NCBI GenBank assembly: GCA_029259935.1
Contig: JAJDEH010000379.1
Location: forward strand, 1 to 56,270
Origin: Planctomycetota bacterium
Lineage (GTDB): Bacteria > Planctomycetota > Planctomycetia > Pirellulales > Pirellulaceae
DNA length: 56,270 nucleotides
Reading direction: 5' to 3'
Part shown: piece by piece, positions 8,473 through 18,244 of the stretch
Numbering within the stretch: the first letter of the stretch is position 1
Layout of the letters: each line of letters begins with the position of its first letter
The notes under the pieces: generated by a model
Told to the model about the DNA's origin: nothing
Databases searched by the model: none
What the model saw: the letters and a program-made list of their open reading frames with translations, nothing else
Program-made: the position numbers and the translations under genes

Positions 8473-9417
8473 ATGCCTAAAAAATCGACCGAAAGGCTGA
8501 ACTCCGCGGACGTGACCGAGCCGACCGGTCGTGTGAAGCGGCGCTTCGTCATGGCGGTTCAGGTGGCCATGATTGGCTTGGTATTGTGGCTGGGCTTCTC
8601 GACATTTCGCTCAATGTCCACGTTGTTCGGCAAGACAAAGAAACTGACCGACGTACAGGAGGCCAACGTGAAATCCAATCAATCAAGTGTCGACGAAATC
8701 GCTGCCACCTTCATTCCACCTGCGGGCCATTGGACGGTCGAAGGGTTGGAGTGGGGACTAGGCCGTAGCGAAATGTCCGCGGAAGAAGTCGACGGCCGCA
8801 TGCGCGAGATCTTCGTGAGCGAAGCAGCCCATGCGGAAGATGCGGCGGCTCCATTGCCTTCCATCACCAGCGACTGGAGAAAACTGATCGACCAGGCCGG
8901 ACAGCTAGAACCGATCAAGCAGGGTGACAACACCATTTATCGAATTGAGCAGCCCGCGCTGAAAGCGCGGATCGTTGTTCGGCAGTCGGGCGACAGCGAA
9001 GAACTGATTGCGGGCGCGATCGCCTTTCCGGCGAGTGGCGACCGTTGGGAGTTGATCGACCTGGTGCCAAACGCGAGCCACGGCGAAGGCGATCCCGTGC
9101 CCCATTTGCTGCCGATGCCCATTGGCGCGCAGCGCAGCATGGCTCGCTGGTCACAAGACGGCGGGCTGTTGATGGAACTCATCAGCTTGAATGCGGATGG
9201 CCGCTTGCTCATGCAGATGTGGAAGAGTGCCGGATGGTCGGTGCATCCCTCTCGCATGGGAGATCCAGCCAACTTTAGCCTTCAGTGCCATCGCGGCGAC
9301 GATTCGATCTACGCCTGGTCCGACGATTCGATGGACGCGATCTCACAATTGATGCTGGTTCACACCAGCCCAACTAAAAACAAATCCGACGAGGAATCCC
9401 ATGAATTACATGACTAA
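8473..9417 (+). CDS. One-TM exported protein of the Tad locus, function unknown
   Basis: A 314-residue protein with a cytoplasmic N-terminus of about 25 residues, one membrane helix (about 27-47, VMAVQVAMIGLVLWLGF) and an exported domain of about 260 residues without recognised motifs. The ORF can be extended upstream to 8239, but that stretch overlaps the previous gene and runs through the 38-nt repeat, so the ATG at 8473 is preferred. It overlaps the next gene (CpaB-like) by 17 nt, which suggests coupled synthesis. From its place it could be a periplasmic linker or adaptor of the pilus machine; this is context only. Confidence 0.7.
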   Translation: MPKKSTERLNSADVTEPTGRVKRRFVMAVQVAMIGLVLWLGFSTFRSMSTLFGKTKKLTDVQEANVKSNQSSVDEIAATFIPPAGHWTVEGLEWGLGRSEMSAEEVDGRMREIFVSEAAHAEDAAAPLPSITSDWRKLIDQAGQLEPIKQGDNTIYRIEQPALKARIVVRQSGDSEELIAGAIAFPASGDRWELIDLVPNASHGEGDPVPHLLPMPIGAQRSMARWSQDGGLLMELISLNADGRLLMQMWKSAGWSVHPSRMGDPANFSLQCHRGDDSIYAWSDDSMDAISQLMLVHTSPTKNKSDEESHELHD

Positions 9418-10096
9418 ATTCGGCTTGTCCCTGGTACTCGGCTTGGCCGCCGCCGGTCTCAACTGGATGTGGCTGTCGTCCAAGAAGACGCCGCCTCTGT
9501 ATGTTGCGACAGTCTTTGACGTAACGCAAGGCGAAGAGCTTTCGGATGACAAACTGATGGCCGTGCCGGTTCCGGGCGACGTTCAGAATCTGCGGAACGT
9601 ACTGATTCCCTATGAGGACCGAGCCATCATCTTCGGCACTCCGGCGGTTCGCGACTACACGGTCGGCGATGTCGTTTTTCAACGCGATATCAAGGCCCCG
9701 CTTGAACCGGCTCAGTGGGATGTCATTGGTCCATTCCAGCTCATCAGTGTCGGCGAACAATTCAAGGAAAACTACGACGACGAAGATGGAGACTATTCGG
9801 CCACGCGCGGCAACAACATTACGATCGCGGTCGACAAGAACTTCGACGAAAGGACAAGCCAGTTGCTGGAAGTACTCGACGCGAACGGCAGCGAGAAAAG
9901 CAACAAGGATATCTTGAGAATCGTCGCTGTCCAAGTGGTTTCCAAAGGGGGCATAGACGGATCGACGGCAAAGGCTAAGTCGAACGTGGACGATGTGTTT
10001 CAAACCGTCTCGTTGTCGGGCATTCCCAATGTGCCACGCGTTTTGCTTGAAGGCGACTTGATCCGTTTCGTGATTCCCAAAGAGACCCTCTACTAA
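9401..10096 (+). CDS. cpaB: CpaB/RcpC-like SAF-domain protein
   Basis: A 231-residue protein with an N-terminal signal or anchor (FGLSLVLGLAAAGLNWMWL) and then a SAF-like segment (about 30-85) of the form VATVFDVTQGEELSDDKL with a later VGDVVFQRDI, typical of CpaB/RcpC/FlgA proteins. CpaB sits in the periplasm and helps the outer-membrane secretin in known Tad systems. There is no secretin gene in this locus, so its partner must be encoded elsewhere or differ. It is a little shorter than usual CpaB (about 260-300). GAGGAATCCC precedes the ATG. Confidence 0.75.
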   Translation: MNYMTKFGLSLVLGLAAAGLNWMWLSSKKTPPLYVATVFDVTQGEELSDDKLMAVPVPGDVQNLRNVLIPYEDRAIIFGTPAVRDYTVGDVVFQRDIKAPLEPAQWDVIGPFQLISVGEQFKENYDDEDGDYSATRGNNITIAVDKNFDERTSQLLEVLDANGSEKSNKDILRIVAVQVVSKGGIDGSTAKAKSNVDDVFQTVSLSGIPNVPRVLLEGDLIRFVIPKETLY

Positions 10097-10131
10097 CAAA
10101 CCGCTTACTAATAACCAGCGACGAGCAAGCC

Positions 10132-12021
<1,890 letters not shown>

Positions 12022-12022
12022 T

Positions 12023-12060
12023 GAGGCAGTGCCTCAGACCCTTACGAGCTATCGCTCGGA
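12023..12060 (+). repeat. 38-nt double-hairpin element, copy 2
   Basis: Same two-hairpin design as 8290-8327 with 3 mismatches, one of them in the linker start (A for G). It lies one nucleotide after the stop of the ATPase gene and 90 nt before tadB. No U-tract follows, so mRNA processing or stability is more likely than termination. Confidence 0.85.
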
Positions 12061-12149
12061 TTTCATGACCGGCTCCCGTTGGTCGCTGAAACTCGACTCA
12101 AATGCAGCCACATTCCTCAATCAAACAATCTAGCGTTAGAGGTTTTGCC

Positions 12150-12986
12150 ATGGATATCCTAAGTTGCATCCTTACCTTCGCCGCGGTCGCCTTGGCGTCG
12201 GTATCGATCGGAGGTGCGTGGGACAGCGTCACACGAAAGTACATTGCCGATCTAGCTCCCATGCTGGACGCGCTCTCGATGGATCGCGCCAAGCTGCCAG
12301 GGTATCTCCGGATCTGGGGCGCCATGCTGGTAGGAAGCTTTGTGCTTGTCGCGTTTATCTTGGTGATGCCCCCCCTTTCGATCGCCGCCGCCGGACTCGT
12401 TTATGTCGCTCCGCGGTTGATCCTGATGGCAATGATCGAACGACGCCGGCAATTACTGCGCGACCAAATGGTAGGAGCCTCGGTGGCGTTGGCGAACACG
12501 TGTCGAGCCGGTTTGTCGCTGGCACAGGGAATCGAAACGGTTGCCGCCGAAACACAAAATCCTTTGGCTTCCGAGTTTCGCAGGATCGTCAGTGAATACA
12601 AACACGGCCGGCCGCTGACCGAGGCCCTGACCCACGCCAAAGAACGGCTAGACGTGGACAGCTTCACGCTGTTTTCCGCCGCCGTTCTCGTTTGCGTCGA
12701 ACGGGGAGGAAAGATTACGGAAGCTCTGGAACGCATCAGCCACAGCCTGCAGGAAAACCAGCGCGTCGAACGAAAACTCGAATCGCAGACTGCGGGCGGC
12801 AAAAAGCTCGTATGGATCCTGACCGCGTTTCCGTTCTTCTTCCTGCTGGCGTTTTACTTTCTGCACCCGGAAGGAACGATTGCCGTTTTTCGTTCACTGA
12901 TCGGACAACTGATACTGCTGGTCATCATCGGATTGACTTGTTTCAGCCTGTGGTGGAGCAAAAAGATCTTGGACATTGAACTGTAA
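12150..12986 (+). CDS. tadB: TadB-like inner-membrane platform protein
   Basis: A 278-residue protein of the GspF/TadB class. Membrane helices lie near residues 1-20, 50-95 (two) and 225-275 (two). The central cytoplasmic part holds the family pattern: DQMVGASVALANTCRAG, LAQGIETVAAE and FSAAVLVCVERGGKI-EALERIS. It forms the membrane base on which the CpaF ATPase acts. The ATG at 12150 is preferred (AGAGG 7-11 nt upstream) over 12102, which would add 16 residues with no membrane function. The tadC gene follows after 33 nt. Confidence 0.88.
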   Translation: MDILSCILTFAAVALASVSIGGAWDSVTRKYIADLAPMLDALSMDRAKLPGYLRIWGAMLVGSFVLVAFILVMPPLSIAAAGLVYVAPRLILMAMIERRRQLLRDQMVGASVALANTCRAGLSLAQGIETVAAETQNPLASEFRRIVSEYKHGRPLTEALTHAKERLDVDSFTLFSAAVLVCVERGGKITEALERISHSLQENQRVERKLESQTAGGKKLVWILTAFPFFFLLAFYFLHPEGTIAVFRSLIGQLILLVIIGLTCFSLWWSKKILDIEL

Positions 12987-13019
12987 CAACATTGGCGCAA
13001 AGCGATTTGGGAGAACACG

Positions 13020-13940
13020 ATGTCAGAAATACTTGAACAATTTGGCCAGACCTTCGCATCCGTCGCGACGGTTGCGGCCGTGGCATCGTTCGTGTGGACG
13101 CTGGTGAGTGTTATTACGTATCCGAAAGCGAAACTGGACCTTGGCCAGGATTCCTTCGAGCACGAACGACGCACCGCGATTCGCAAGGCGAGTGTCATCT
13201 ATCGATGGCTGGAGCCACTGATTCACGAATTGGCACGGCTCTTTCGCCACAAGGGTGCCAAACTGGACGATTTGCAAAGGAACCTCGTCGTCTCCAAGGA
13301 AAAGCTGCCCTGGAAAGCCGAGGAGTTCCTGGCTACCAAATTCGTTGAAGGAACCTTGATCGGCCTGTCCATGTTCGGCATTGGATTTTGGCTTGGCTAT
13401 CACACACTGGCGACGCTATTGGCGGCTCCGACGATGTTGTTTTACTCGTCGTTGTATTCCAAAACGATGGCCGATCGGGCAAAAAAACGCATGCACAAGC
13501 TGCGGATTCGAATGCCGTTCGCCATTGACTTGATCGCGCTCATGATGGAAGCCGGCGGCGGATTTCAAGAGAGTTTGGAAACCGTTGTCGAAGAGAACCA
13601 GAGCCACCCGGTGGGGGACGAATTTGGCGAAGTCTTGCGTCAGATTGCTCTGGGACGCACCCGTGCCGAGGCGCTGCGCTCACTGCAGACGCGCATGGAT
13701 GACGACGACATTTCCGAGTTGGTCTTCGCCATTAACAAGGGCGAGGAATTAGGAACCCCGTTGAGCGCGATCTTGCGCGATCAAGCCGATCAGATTCGGA
13801 TCAAACGATCGCAATGGGGTGAAAAGGCGGCCGCCGAGGCTGAAGTTCAATTGGTCTTTCCAGGAATGGTCGTCATGATCGCGTGTTTGCTCGTGATCCT
13901 CGGCCCCATTCTGTTACCCGCATTATTGCCAGTCTTGTAA
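13020..13940 (+). CDS. tadC: TadC-like inner-membrane platform protein
   Basis: A 306-residue paralogue of TadB with the same GspF-like core: MPFAIDLIALMMEAGGGFQE, followed by RQIALGRTRAEALRSLQTRM and the ELVFAINKGEELGTPLSAIL repeat. Membrane helices lie near residues 10-35, 115-150 and 280-305. Together with TadB it forms the pilus assembly platform. Spacing of 33 nt upstream and 41 nt downstream suggests one transcript with both neighbours. Confidence 0.9.
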   Translation: MSEILEQFGQTFASVATVAAVASFVWTLVSVITYPKAKLDLGQDSFEHERRTAIRKASVIYRWLEPLIHELARLFRHKGAKLDDLQRNLVVSKEKLPWKAEEFLATKFVEGTLIGLSMFGIGFWLGYHTLATLLAAPTMLFYSSLYSKTMADRAKKRMHKLRIRMPFAIDLIALMMEAGGGFQESLETVVEENQSHPVGDEFGEVLRQIALGRTRAEALRSLQTRMDDDDISELVFAINKGEELGTPLSAILRDQADQIRIKRSQWGEKAAAEAEVQLVFPGMVVMIACLLVILGPILLPALLPVL

Positions 13941-13981
13941 GACGGAGCCGTGCTTCGTCCTTTGAAATAAGGAATTTTATC

Positions 13982-14740
13982 ATGTCAGCAACTATCACCG
14001 TTCAATCAGGAGTTTCGGCGGGCACGACGTACTGGATCGAGCGACCTGTTTTGCGAGTTGGCAGCGATCCGGATTCAGATCTCTGTCTGCTGTCGACGGA
14101 CGTCAATGCCCACGCGCTGACGATCGAGTATCGCAACGGGCGGTACCAGGTTCACAATCGATCGAGTGCATCAATTCAAATCGGACGACAGGCCGTCGCG
14201 GTCGGCAAGTCGGCGCATTGGCTGCCCGAGCATGCTTTGGGGCTGTCAGGCGGCACGGAACTCGTGTTGGACGTTGACGGAGACGGCGCGCCATGTCCGA
14301 AACCGACGGACAATTTCGATGCCGACGGCGAAAACGACGAAGTCATCCGCACGACGGACAAAGACGGCGGATCTCCCGAGGCGAAGGCAAAACGGTCGAA
14401 AAACGGCACTCAACTTGCCGTGATCGCAGTTTGTGTATTGGGAATGGGGTTCATGATGATTCCCCGTGACTCGACCGGGACCAAACAGCCGACAGCTCCC
14501 ATTTTTTCCCAGGTTGTGCGGGACGCCGTGAAGTCAGACACGACTTCTCCGCTGCTGGTTCAACGCTTGCAGTACGCGCAGGCGGCGCTGGTGAGGGGGA
14601 ACACGAGCACGGCCCGAAAAAGATTTCAGAAATTAAAGGACGATTTGGTGAAACAACGAGAGGAGTTTATTGGCTATGAGAGAGAGAACGAGTTAGCGGT
14701 TCTCAACTACGTGGAATATCAGCTCCTGCAATTGAAATAG
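13982..14740 (+). CDS. FHA-like domain membrane protein at the end of the Tad operon
   Basis: A 252-residue protein. The N-terminal 95 residues fit an FHA fold (VLRVGSDPDSDLCLL..VNAHAL..IQIGRQAVAVG), but the key Arg of the GR motif is Ser and the SxxH motif reads VNAH, so phosphothreonine binding is doubtful. An acidic linker (about 100-140), one membrane helix (about 142-158) and an exported helical tail of about 90 residues with a TPR-like feel follow. The start at 13982 has AAGGAA 8 nt upstream; longer in-frame starts overlap tadC. It may tie the FHA-TadA motor to the envelope. The sigma gene begins 12 nt after its stop. Confidence 0.72.
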   Translation: MSATITVQSGVSAGTTYWIERPVLRVGSDPDSDLCLLSTDVNAHALTIEYRNGRYQVHNRSSASIQIGRQAVAVGKSAHWLPEHALGLSGGTELVLDVDGDGAPCPKPTDNFDADGENDEVIRTTDKDGGSPEAKAKRSKNGTQLAVIAVCVLGMGFMMIPRDSTGTKQPTAPIFSQVVRDAVKSDTTSPLLVQRLQYAQAALVRGNTSTARKRFQKLKDDLVKQREEFIGYERENELAVLNYVEYQLLQLK

Positions 14741-14752
14741 AAAGGTAGACGC

Positions 14753-15499
14753 ATGGTCGATTCCGCCAAACTCAGCCAAATCGAAACCATCTGGGACGTC
14801 GTTCGCCAAGCCCACTGCGACGAATCCCAAATGGTCCGCTCCGCCCAAAATGTACTGCTTGACCGCTATGGAAACGCCGCTCACCGGTATTTACTGGGTG
14901 CACTGCGCGACAAGGACGCCGCGGACGAAGTGTATCAAGAGTTCGCCCTGCGGCTGGTACGCGGTGACTTTCACAGGGCAGCGCCCGAGCGCGGGCGGTT
15001 TCGCAGCTTTATCAAATCGATCCTCTACCGAATGGTCGTCGACTTCTACCGCAAGAGCAATCGCAATCCGATCTCTCACTCGATGGAACAATCGCTCGAA
15101 CCGGTCGCTCCTGGTGAATTGCTCGAACGGGAAAAGCAATTCGATGAAATCTGCCGGGATAAACTGCTGGCACAAACATGGGATGGGCTGATGGCCGTCG
15201 AGCGCAAAACCGGCAAGCCGATGTACACGACCCTGCGGCTGCGTGTCGATCAACCCGAGCTGCGTTCCCAAGATCTGGCGAAAGAGCTTTCCAAAAAACT
15301 CGAGCGTCGAATCAGCCCAACGAATGCCCGCATCATGCTGCACCGGGCACGCGCGAACTTCGCGGACTTGCTGCTGGAGAACGTATCCAATTCCTTGGCC
15401 GATCCTTCGTCTCACGACCTTGAAGAAGAACTCGCCGAATTGGAGTTACTCGACTACTGCCCTCGCGCGCTGGAGCGCGTTCGCGAAAACCGGAAATAG
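14753..15499 (+). CDS. ECF-type RNA polymerase sigma factor
   Basis: A 248-residue sigma-70 family protein. Region 2 is clear (DKDAADEVYQEFALRLVRGD, then RGRFRSFIKSILYRMVVDFY, the -10 recognising segment). Region 4 is less canonical (about 150-215, with RSQDLAKELSKKLERRISPT acting as the helix-turn-helix). The long spacer between them and the C-terminal Glu/Leu tail are like planctomycete ECF groups that work without a classical anti-sigma; no anti-sigma gene is adjacent. It starts 12 nt after the FHA protein gene and probably shares its transcript. ECF-type promoter sequences lie in front of the pilin gene and the next two secreted-protein genes, so these are its possible targets (inference). 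Confidence 0.88.
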   Translation: MVDSAKLSQIETIWDVVRQAHCDESQMVRSAQNVLLDRYGNAAHRYLLGALRDKDAADEVYQEFALRLVRGDFHRAAPERGRFRSFIKSILYRMVVDFYRKSNRNPISHSMEQSLEPVAPGELLEREKQFDEICRDKLLAQTWDGLMAVERKTGKPMYTTLRLRVDQPELRSQDLAKELSKKLERRISPTNARIMLHRARANFADLLLENVSNSLADPSSHDLEEELAELELLDYCPRALERVRENRK

Positions 15500-15614
15500 G
15501 CAGGCCGAGCGCGAGTGTAGAAAACCCTCGATTGACCGCGTGTTCCAACGGAAATCGGACGAGCACGCGGTTTCGTTTGCGCTCTAATAACGTCCCATTC
15601 CCGAAGTCTTTTGG

Positions 15615-15640
15615 TGTAACACGGCTGGCTTGGCCCCGTA
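15615..15640 (+). promoter_or_regulatory. ECF-type promoter (TGTAAC-N16-CGTA) of the secreted-protein gene
   Basis: TGTAAC at 15615-15620 and CGTATGAGA starting at 15637 are 16 nt apart, the same layout and the same nine-base downstream element as at 3060-3090. The ATG is 69 nt past the CGTA. Confidence 0.6.
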
Positions 15641-15708
15641 TGAGAATTGACAGAAGTCGTCTTGACGCCTTCAAAATAACAAGCCCCAGCAGCACAAGGA
15701 GACATCCA

Positions 15709-16716
15709 ATGAAACATGTCCTAGCAGTTCTGACCCTGGTTTCCGTATTGGGAATCAGTTATACGCCCGCGGAAGCGGGAAATGGCAATCGAGGCGGCGG
15801 CAGGTCCTGCGCCACGAACAACGGTGGAAGATACGGCGGGTCTAACTACGGTGGAAGATACAACGGGTCCATCAATGGCGGCGGCTACCGCCAAGCTACC
15901 CGCTGTGCGACACCGTCTCCGATTGGCTCTCGGCCATTCATCAGGCGAGCACCGGCACCCGTAGTGGCTCCCGTGGCTCCCAGGTCGCCCTTGGAAGAGG
16001 CCTTCACGGACGATGCGCCGCTTGATCACGATGTCTTTGTTCGCCATCCCGTGAGCAATCAGTTCATGAAGGTCAAGGAGTTCCAGACGGAAGTGGCCGC
16101 GCAAAAGTGCGTCGATAATCTCGGAACGCGCTACTGGGTCACTTATCAGGACGCCGCATCCAATGGCCTCAAGTTCCGGGCGGCACGTGACGCCAGTCGA
16201 GCGCAGGAAATTGCCGAGCAATTGCGCGGTGTTGGAAACACCGTGGCCAGCATCACTCCGGTGGTTGCCCGACTGAACGATGGCGCGGACGACGGCTTGC
16301 TGGCGGATCTGCCGGATGCACCGGCACCCGCACCGGCAGACGAACCGACGGTCGAGGACGAAGCGTCGCCGTCCGACTTGCCGCCCGGTTTGGAAGAGGA
16401 TCAAGTTGCCGAGACCAGTCCTCCCGCGAGTACTTCGTTCCTGGTTGGTTTGTGGCAAGCAGTGGCTCGCAAGGGCACCGGCGAGCTGACGACCATTGAT
16501 TTGAAGCTTGACGGTGATGGCTGGGCCACCTTGACCGTTCCCACGAAGGACGGCGAGCGAACCGCCGTCAAGCGACGCGTTGAGCTCAAGGATGGCCAAT
16601 TGGTACTGACTGAAGAAGGCTCCGCCGACTTGAACCTCGGCCGCTTAGCCAGCTTTGGCAAGGACCGCATCGTCCTGAATCGTCCCGATGGCGAAGTCAC
16701 GTTTGTTCGGCCGTAA
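15709..16716 (+). CDS. Secreted protein with Gly/Asn-rich N-terminus and C-terminal beta domain
   Basis: A 335-residue protein with a clear signal peptide (MKHVLAVLTLVSVLGISYTPAEA). Residues 22-60 are rich in Gly, Asn and Arg with GGRYGGSNYGGRYNGS-type repeats. A middle segment (about 100-190) is mixed, then a Pro/Ala/Asp-rich linker and a C-terminal domain (about 242-335, LVGLWQAVARKGTGE...) that looks like a lipocalin-like or stress-type beta domain found in planctomycete exported proteins. I cannot name the family. The ATG at 15709 has AAGGAG 8 nt upstream. An ECF-type promoter lies upstream and a terminator follows. Confidence 0.8.
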   Translation: MKHVLAVLTLVSVLGISYTPAEAGNGNRGGGRSCATNNGGRYGGSNYGGRYNGSINGGGYRQATRCATPSPIGSRPFIRRAPAPVVAPVAPRSPLEEAFTDDAPLDHDVFVRHPVSNQFMKVKEFQTEVAAQKCVDNLGTRYWVTYQDAASNGLKFRAARDASRAQEIAEQLRGVGNTVASITPVVARLNDGADDGLLADLPDAPAPAPADEPTVEDEASPSDLPPGLEEDQVAETSPPASTSFLVGLWQAVARKGTGELTTIDLKLDGDGWATLTVPTKDGERTAVKRRVELKDGQLVLTEEGSADLNLGRLASFGKDRIVLNRPDGEVTFVRP

Positions 16717-16740
16717 GCAGCCTGCCGAACTTCTGGGTCG

Positions 16741-16777
16741 AAGGGCCGCGGAGATTCTTCTTCGCGGCCTTTCTTTA
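16741..16777 (+). terminator. Intrinsic terminator after the secreted-protein gene
   Basis: AAGGGCCGCG pairs with CGCGGCCTTT across a 12-nt loop (one G-T pair) and is followed by TCTTTATTTCTT. It starts 24 nt after the stop. Confidence 0.75.
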
Positions 16778-16892
16778 TTTCTTGGTAAGGGCTGCGAGTC
16801 GGCTTCGGCGTTTGCAAGGAGGCGTTGGCCGCAATCAAAATGCACGCATCAGAACAAGTCGTCGACAACTAGGGAAACGATTCCCACTTGGT

Positions 16893-17116
16893 TTCCGTCG
16901 GGCTCGCCCCGGCGGGGACACAACTGCCAAGCTACCGTCGCACAGTCCTATGACGCTCTCCGCCGGGCTTGCTCCCGGCGGATGCAACGACTCCGCCAGG
17001 CCTTAGTCGCTCAAGTCGCGGCTTCCGCCGGGACAAGCCCGACGGAGAGCGGCGATTCGTGGCGGCGGCTGGTAGCTGATCAGTTGGCGCTCGCGCCGGG
17101 GCGAGCCCGGCGGAAG
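16893..17116. repeat. Cluster of four GC-rich hairpins (CCGCCGGG-type) in a gene-free gap
   Basis: The gap 16717-17474 holds no convincing gene. Within it a 24-26 nt hairpin of the type TTCCGCCGGGCTCGCCCCGG... recurs at 16893-16917 and 16957-16982 in one orientation and at 17023-17047 and 17092-17116 in the other. Each has CCGNCGGG paired with CCCGGCGG-like arms around a 4-6 nt loop. The two-forward, two-reverse arrangement resembles clustered REP-like intergenic elements. From 17120 to 17380 I see nothing more than AT-richer sequence. Confidence 0.75.
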
Positions 17117-17387
17117 CGAAGAGCGCTGCCGGAACACTCCGCTGGAACGAGTGCCGCGAAATTGACTCGACGGACTCTTCCGCTCGTACAGCTAGAAAGA
17201 CTCAGCAGAATCTCAACTAAATGCGCGCGAGAAACAACAAGTCACAACTAATAAACTGACGCTGCCAGTGGCCGCATCCAAATCACCGACCCTTCCAAAT
17301 TGCGCAAAAAAACAACCAATCCGCAACTAGTAGAACGAGTGGCATTCAAAACACGGCGTATCAAATTAGAGGCGAACAAATGAATCC

Positions 17388-17413
17388 AGTAACAGCAAGG
17401 GACGTTGATCGTA
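17388..17413 (+). promoter_or_regulatory. ECF-type promoter (AGTAAC-N16-CGTA) of the PDZ-protein gene
   Basis: AGTAAC at 17388-17393 and CGTAGTAGA starting at 17410 keep the 16-nt spacing of the two other copies. The leader to the ATG is about 55 nt, similar to the others. It is the weakest of the three in the downstream element (GTAGTA in place of GTATGA). Confidence 0.45.
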
Positions 17414-17474
17414 GTAGACATGTAGAGAGCAGCATCGCTCTTGCAGATCAACATCGACCCAAAAGGAGAAAACC

Positions 17475-17993
17475 ATGAGTACCACAAGTTTCAACGTCGC
17501 GGCAGGCTTATGTTTCGTGTTTTGCGTTTTAGCAACTCAAGCGGCCTCGGCCCAAAACCAACGGCTCACCACCAGCGAAGGCCTGCGTCCTCAAAAAAGG
17601 CAGTTGGGCATTCGTGCGACTTTCATTCGTCTGAACAACCAAGGCAGCCGTCCTTTTCTACGCAACCAGGGAATTCGACCCGACCGAAATGGCAATGGCA
17701 ATGGTTATGAGTATGGCGAGCGAGTTGATCGCGTCGAGCGCGGTTCGCCGGCCCAACGCGCTGGACTCGAGCGCGGCGACGTGATTGTCGCAACCTATCC
17801 CGCTCATCTGCGCAGCTTCCGGGAACACCCGATTCGCAATAAGGACAGCTTGCGAAGTGCCGTTCGTTTTTCGGGCGACCGGCTGAAGCTGATCGTGAAA
17901 AATGTCCGTACCGGACGTTACACTCCGCTGACCATCTACTTCAATCGTGGCAATGGCCAAGGAGGTTCGCGTCCGCTCTTCAGAAGCAAATAA
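17475..17993 (+). CDS. Secreted PDZ-domain protein
   Basis: A 172-residue protein with a signal peptide (cut near AASAQNQ, residue 26). Residues about 42-158 form a PDZ fold: LGIRATFI at the start of the domain, VDRVERGSPAQRAGLERGDV carrying the GSPAxxAGL signature, and KDSLRSAVRFSGDRLKLIVK as the final helix and strand. There is no protease domain, so it would act as a peptide-binding adaptor in the periplasm or outside the cell. AAAAGGAG lies 7 nt before the ATG. The gene stands alone, between an ECF-type promoter and an inverted repeat. Confidence 0.8.
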   Translation: MSTTSFNVAAGLCFVFCVLATQAASAQNQRLTTSEGLRPQKRQLGIRATFIRLNNQGSRPFLRNQGIRPDRNGNGNGYEYGERVDRVERGSPAQRAGLERGDVIVATYPAHLRSFREHPIRNKDSLRSAVRFSGDRLKLIVKNVRTGRYTPLTIYFNRGNGQGGSRPLFRSK

Positions 17994-18012
17994 CTGCATC
18001 GTCTTACCGGCA

Positions 18013-18081
18013 CACAAGCCCGCAGCGCAGGCGAGGAAATTGAATTCCTAAAAACGCCTCACTCGCGCTCTCGGGCTCGTG
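18013..18081. repeat. Imperfect inverted repeat downstream of the PDZ gene
   Basis: Left arm 18013-18037 (CACAAGCCCGCAGCGCAGGC...) and right arm 18059-18081 (reading CACGAGCCCGAGAGCGCGAG on the minus strand) are about 70% complementary. The right arm is followed by CCTTTTCTT, so it could end transcription, but the long loop and mismatches suggest a dispersed intergenic repeat. The rest of the gap to 18244 has no clear feature. Confidence 0.5.
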
Positions 18082-18244
18082 CCTTTTCTTGTCTCGCCAA
18101 TACAGCGCTCGCTGTTCAAATACTTCTCGGTTTTCACACGGTCGGTCTAAAGATGGGCTGCAAATCGTCGCGTCGGTTCCCGTGCAGTGAACCAGCGGAT
18201 CGGTTACGATGATCGCTCGAGTACAATCTTGAGAGTCATCTAAC

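Noticed and set aside
16688..17251. A 187-codon open frame after the secreted-protein gene
   Set aside because: It runs through a terminator and four hairpin repeats, with an Arg/Ala-rich translation typical of non-coding GC-rich DNA.
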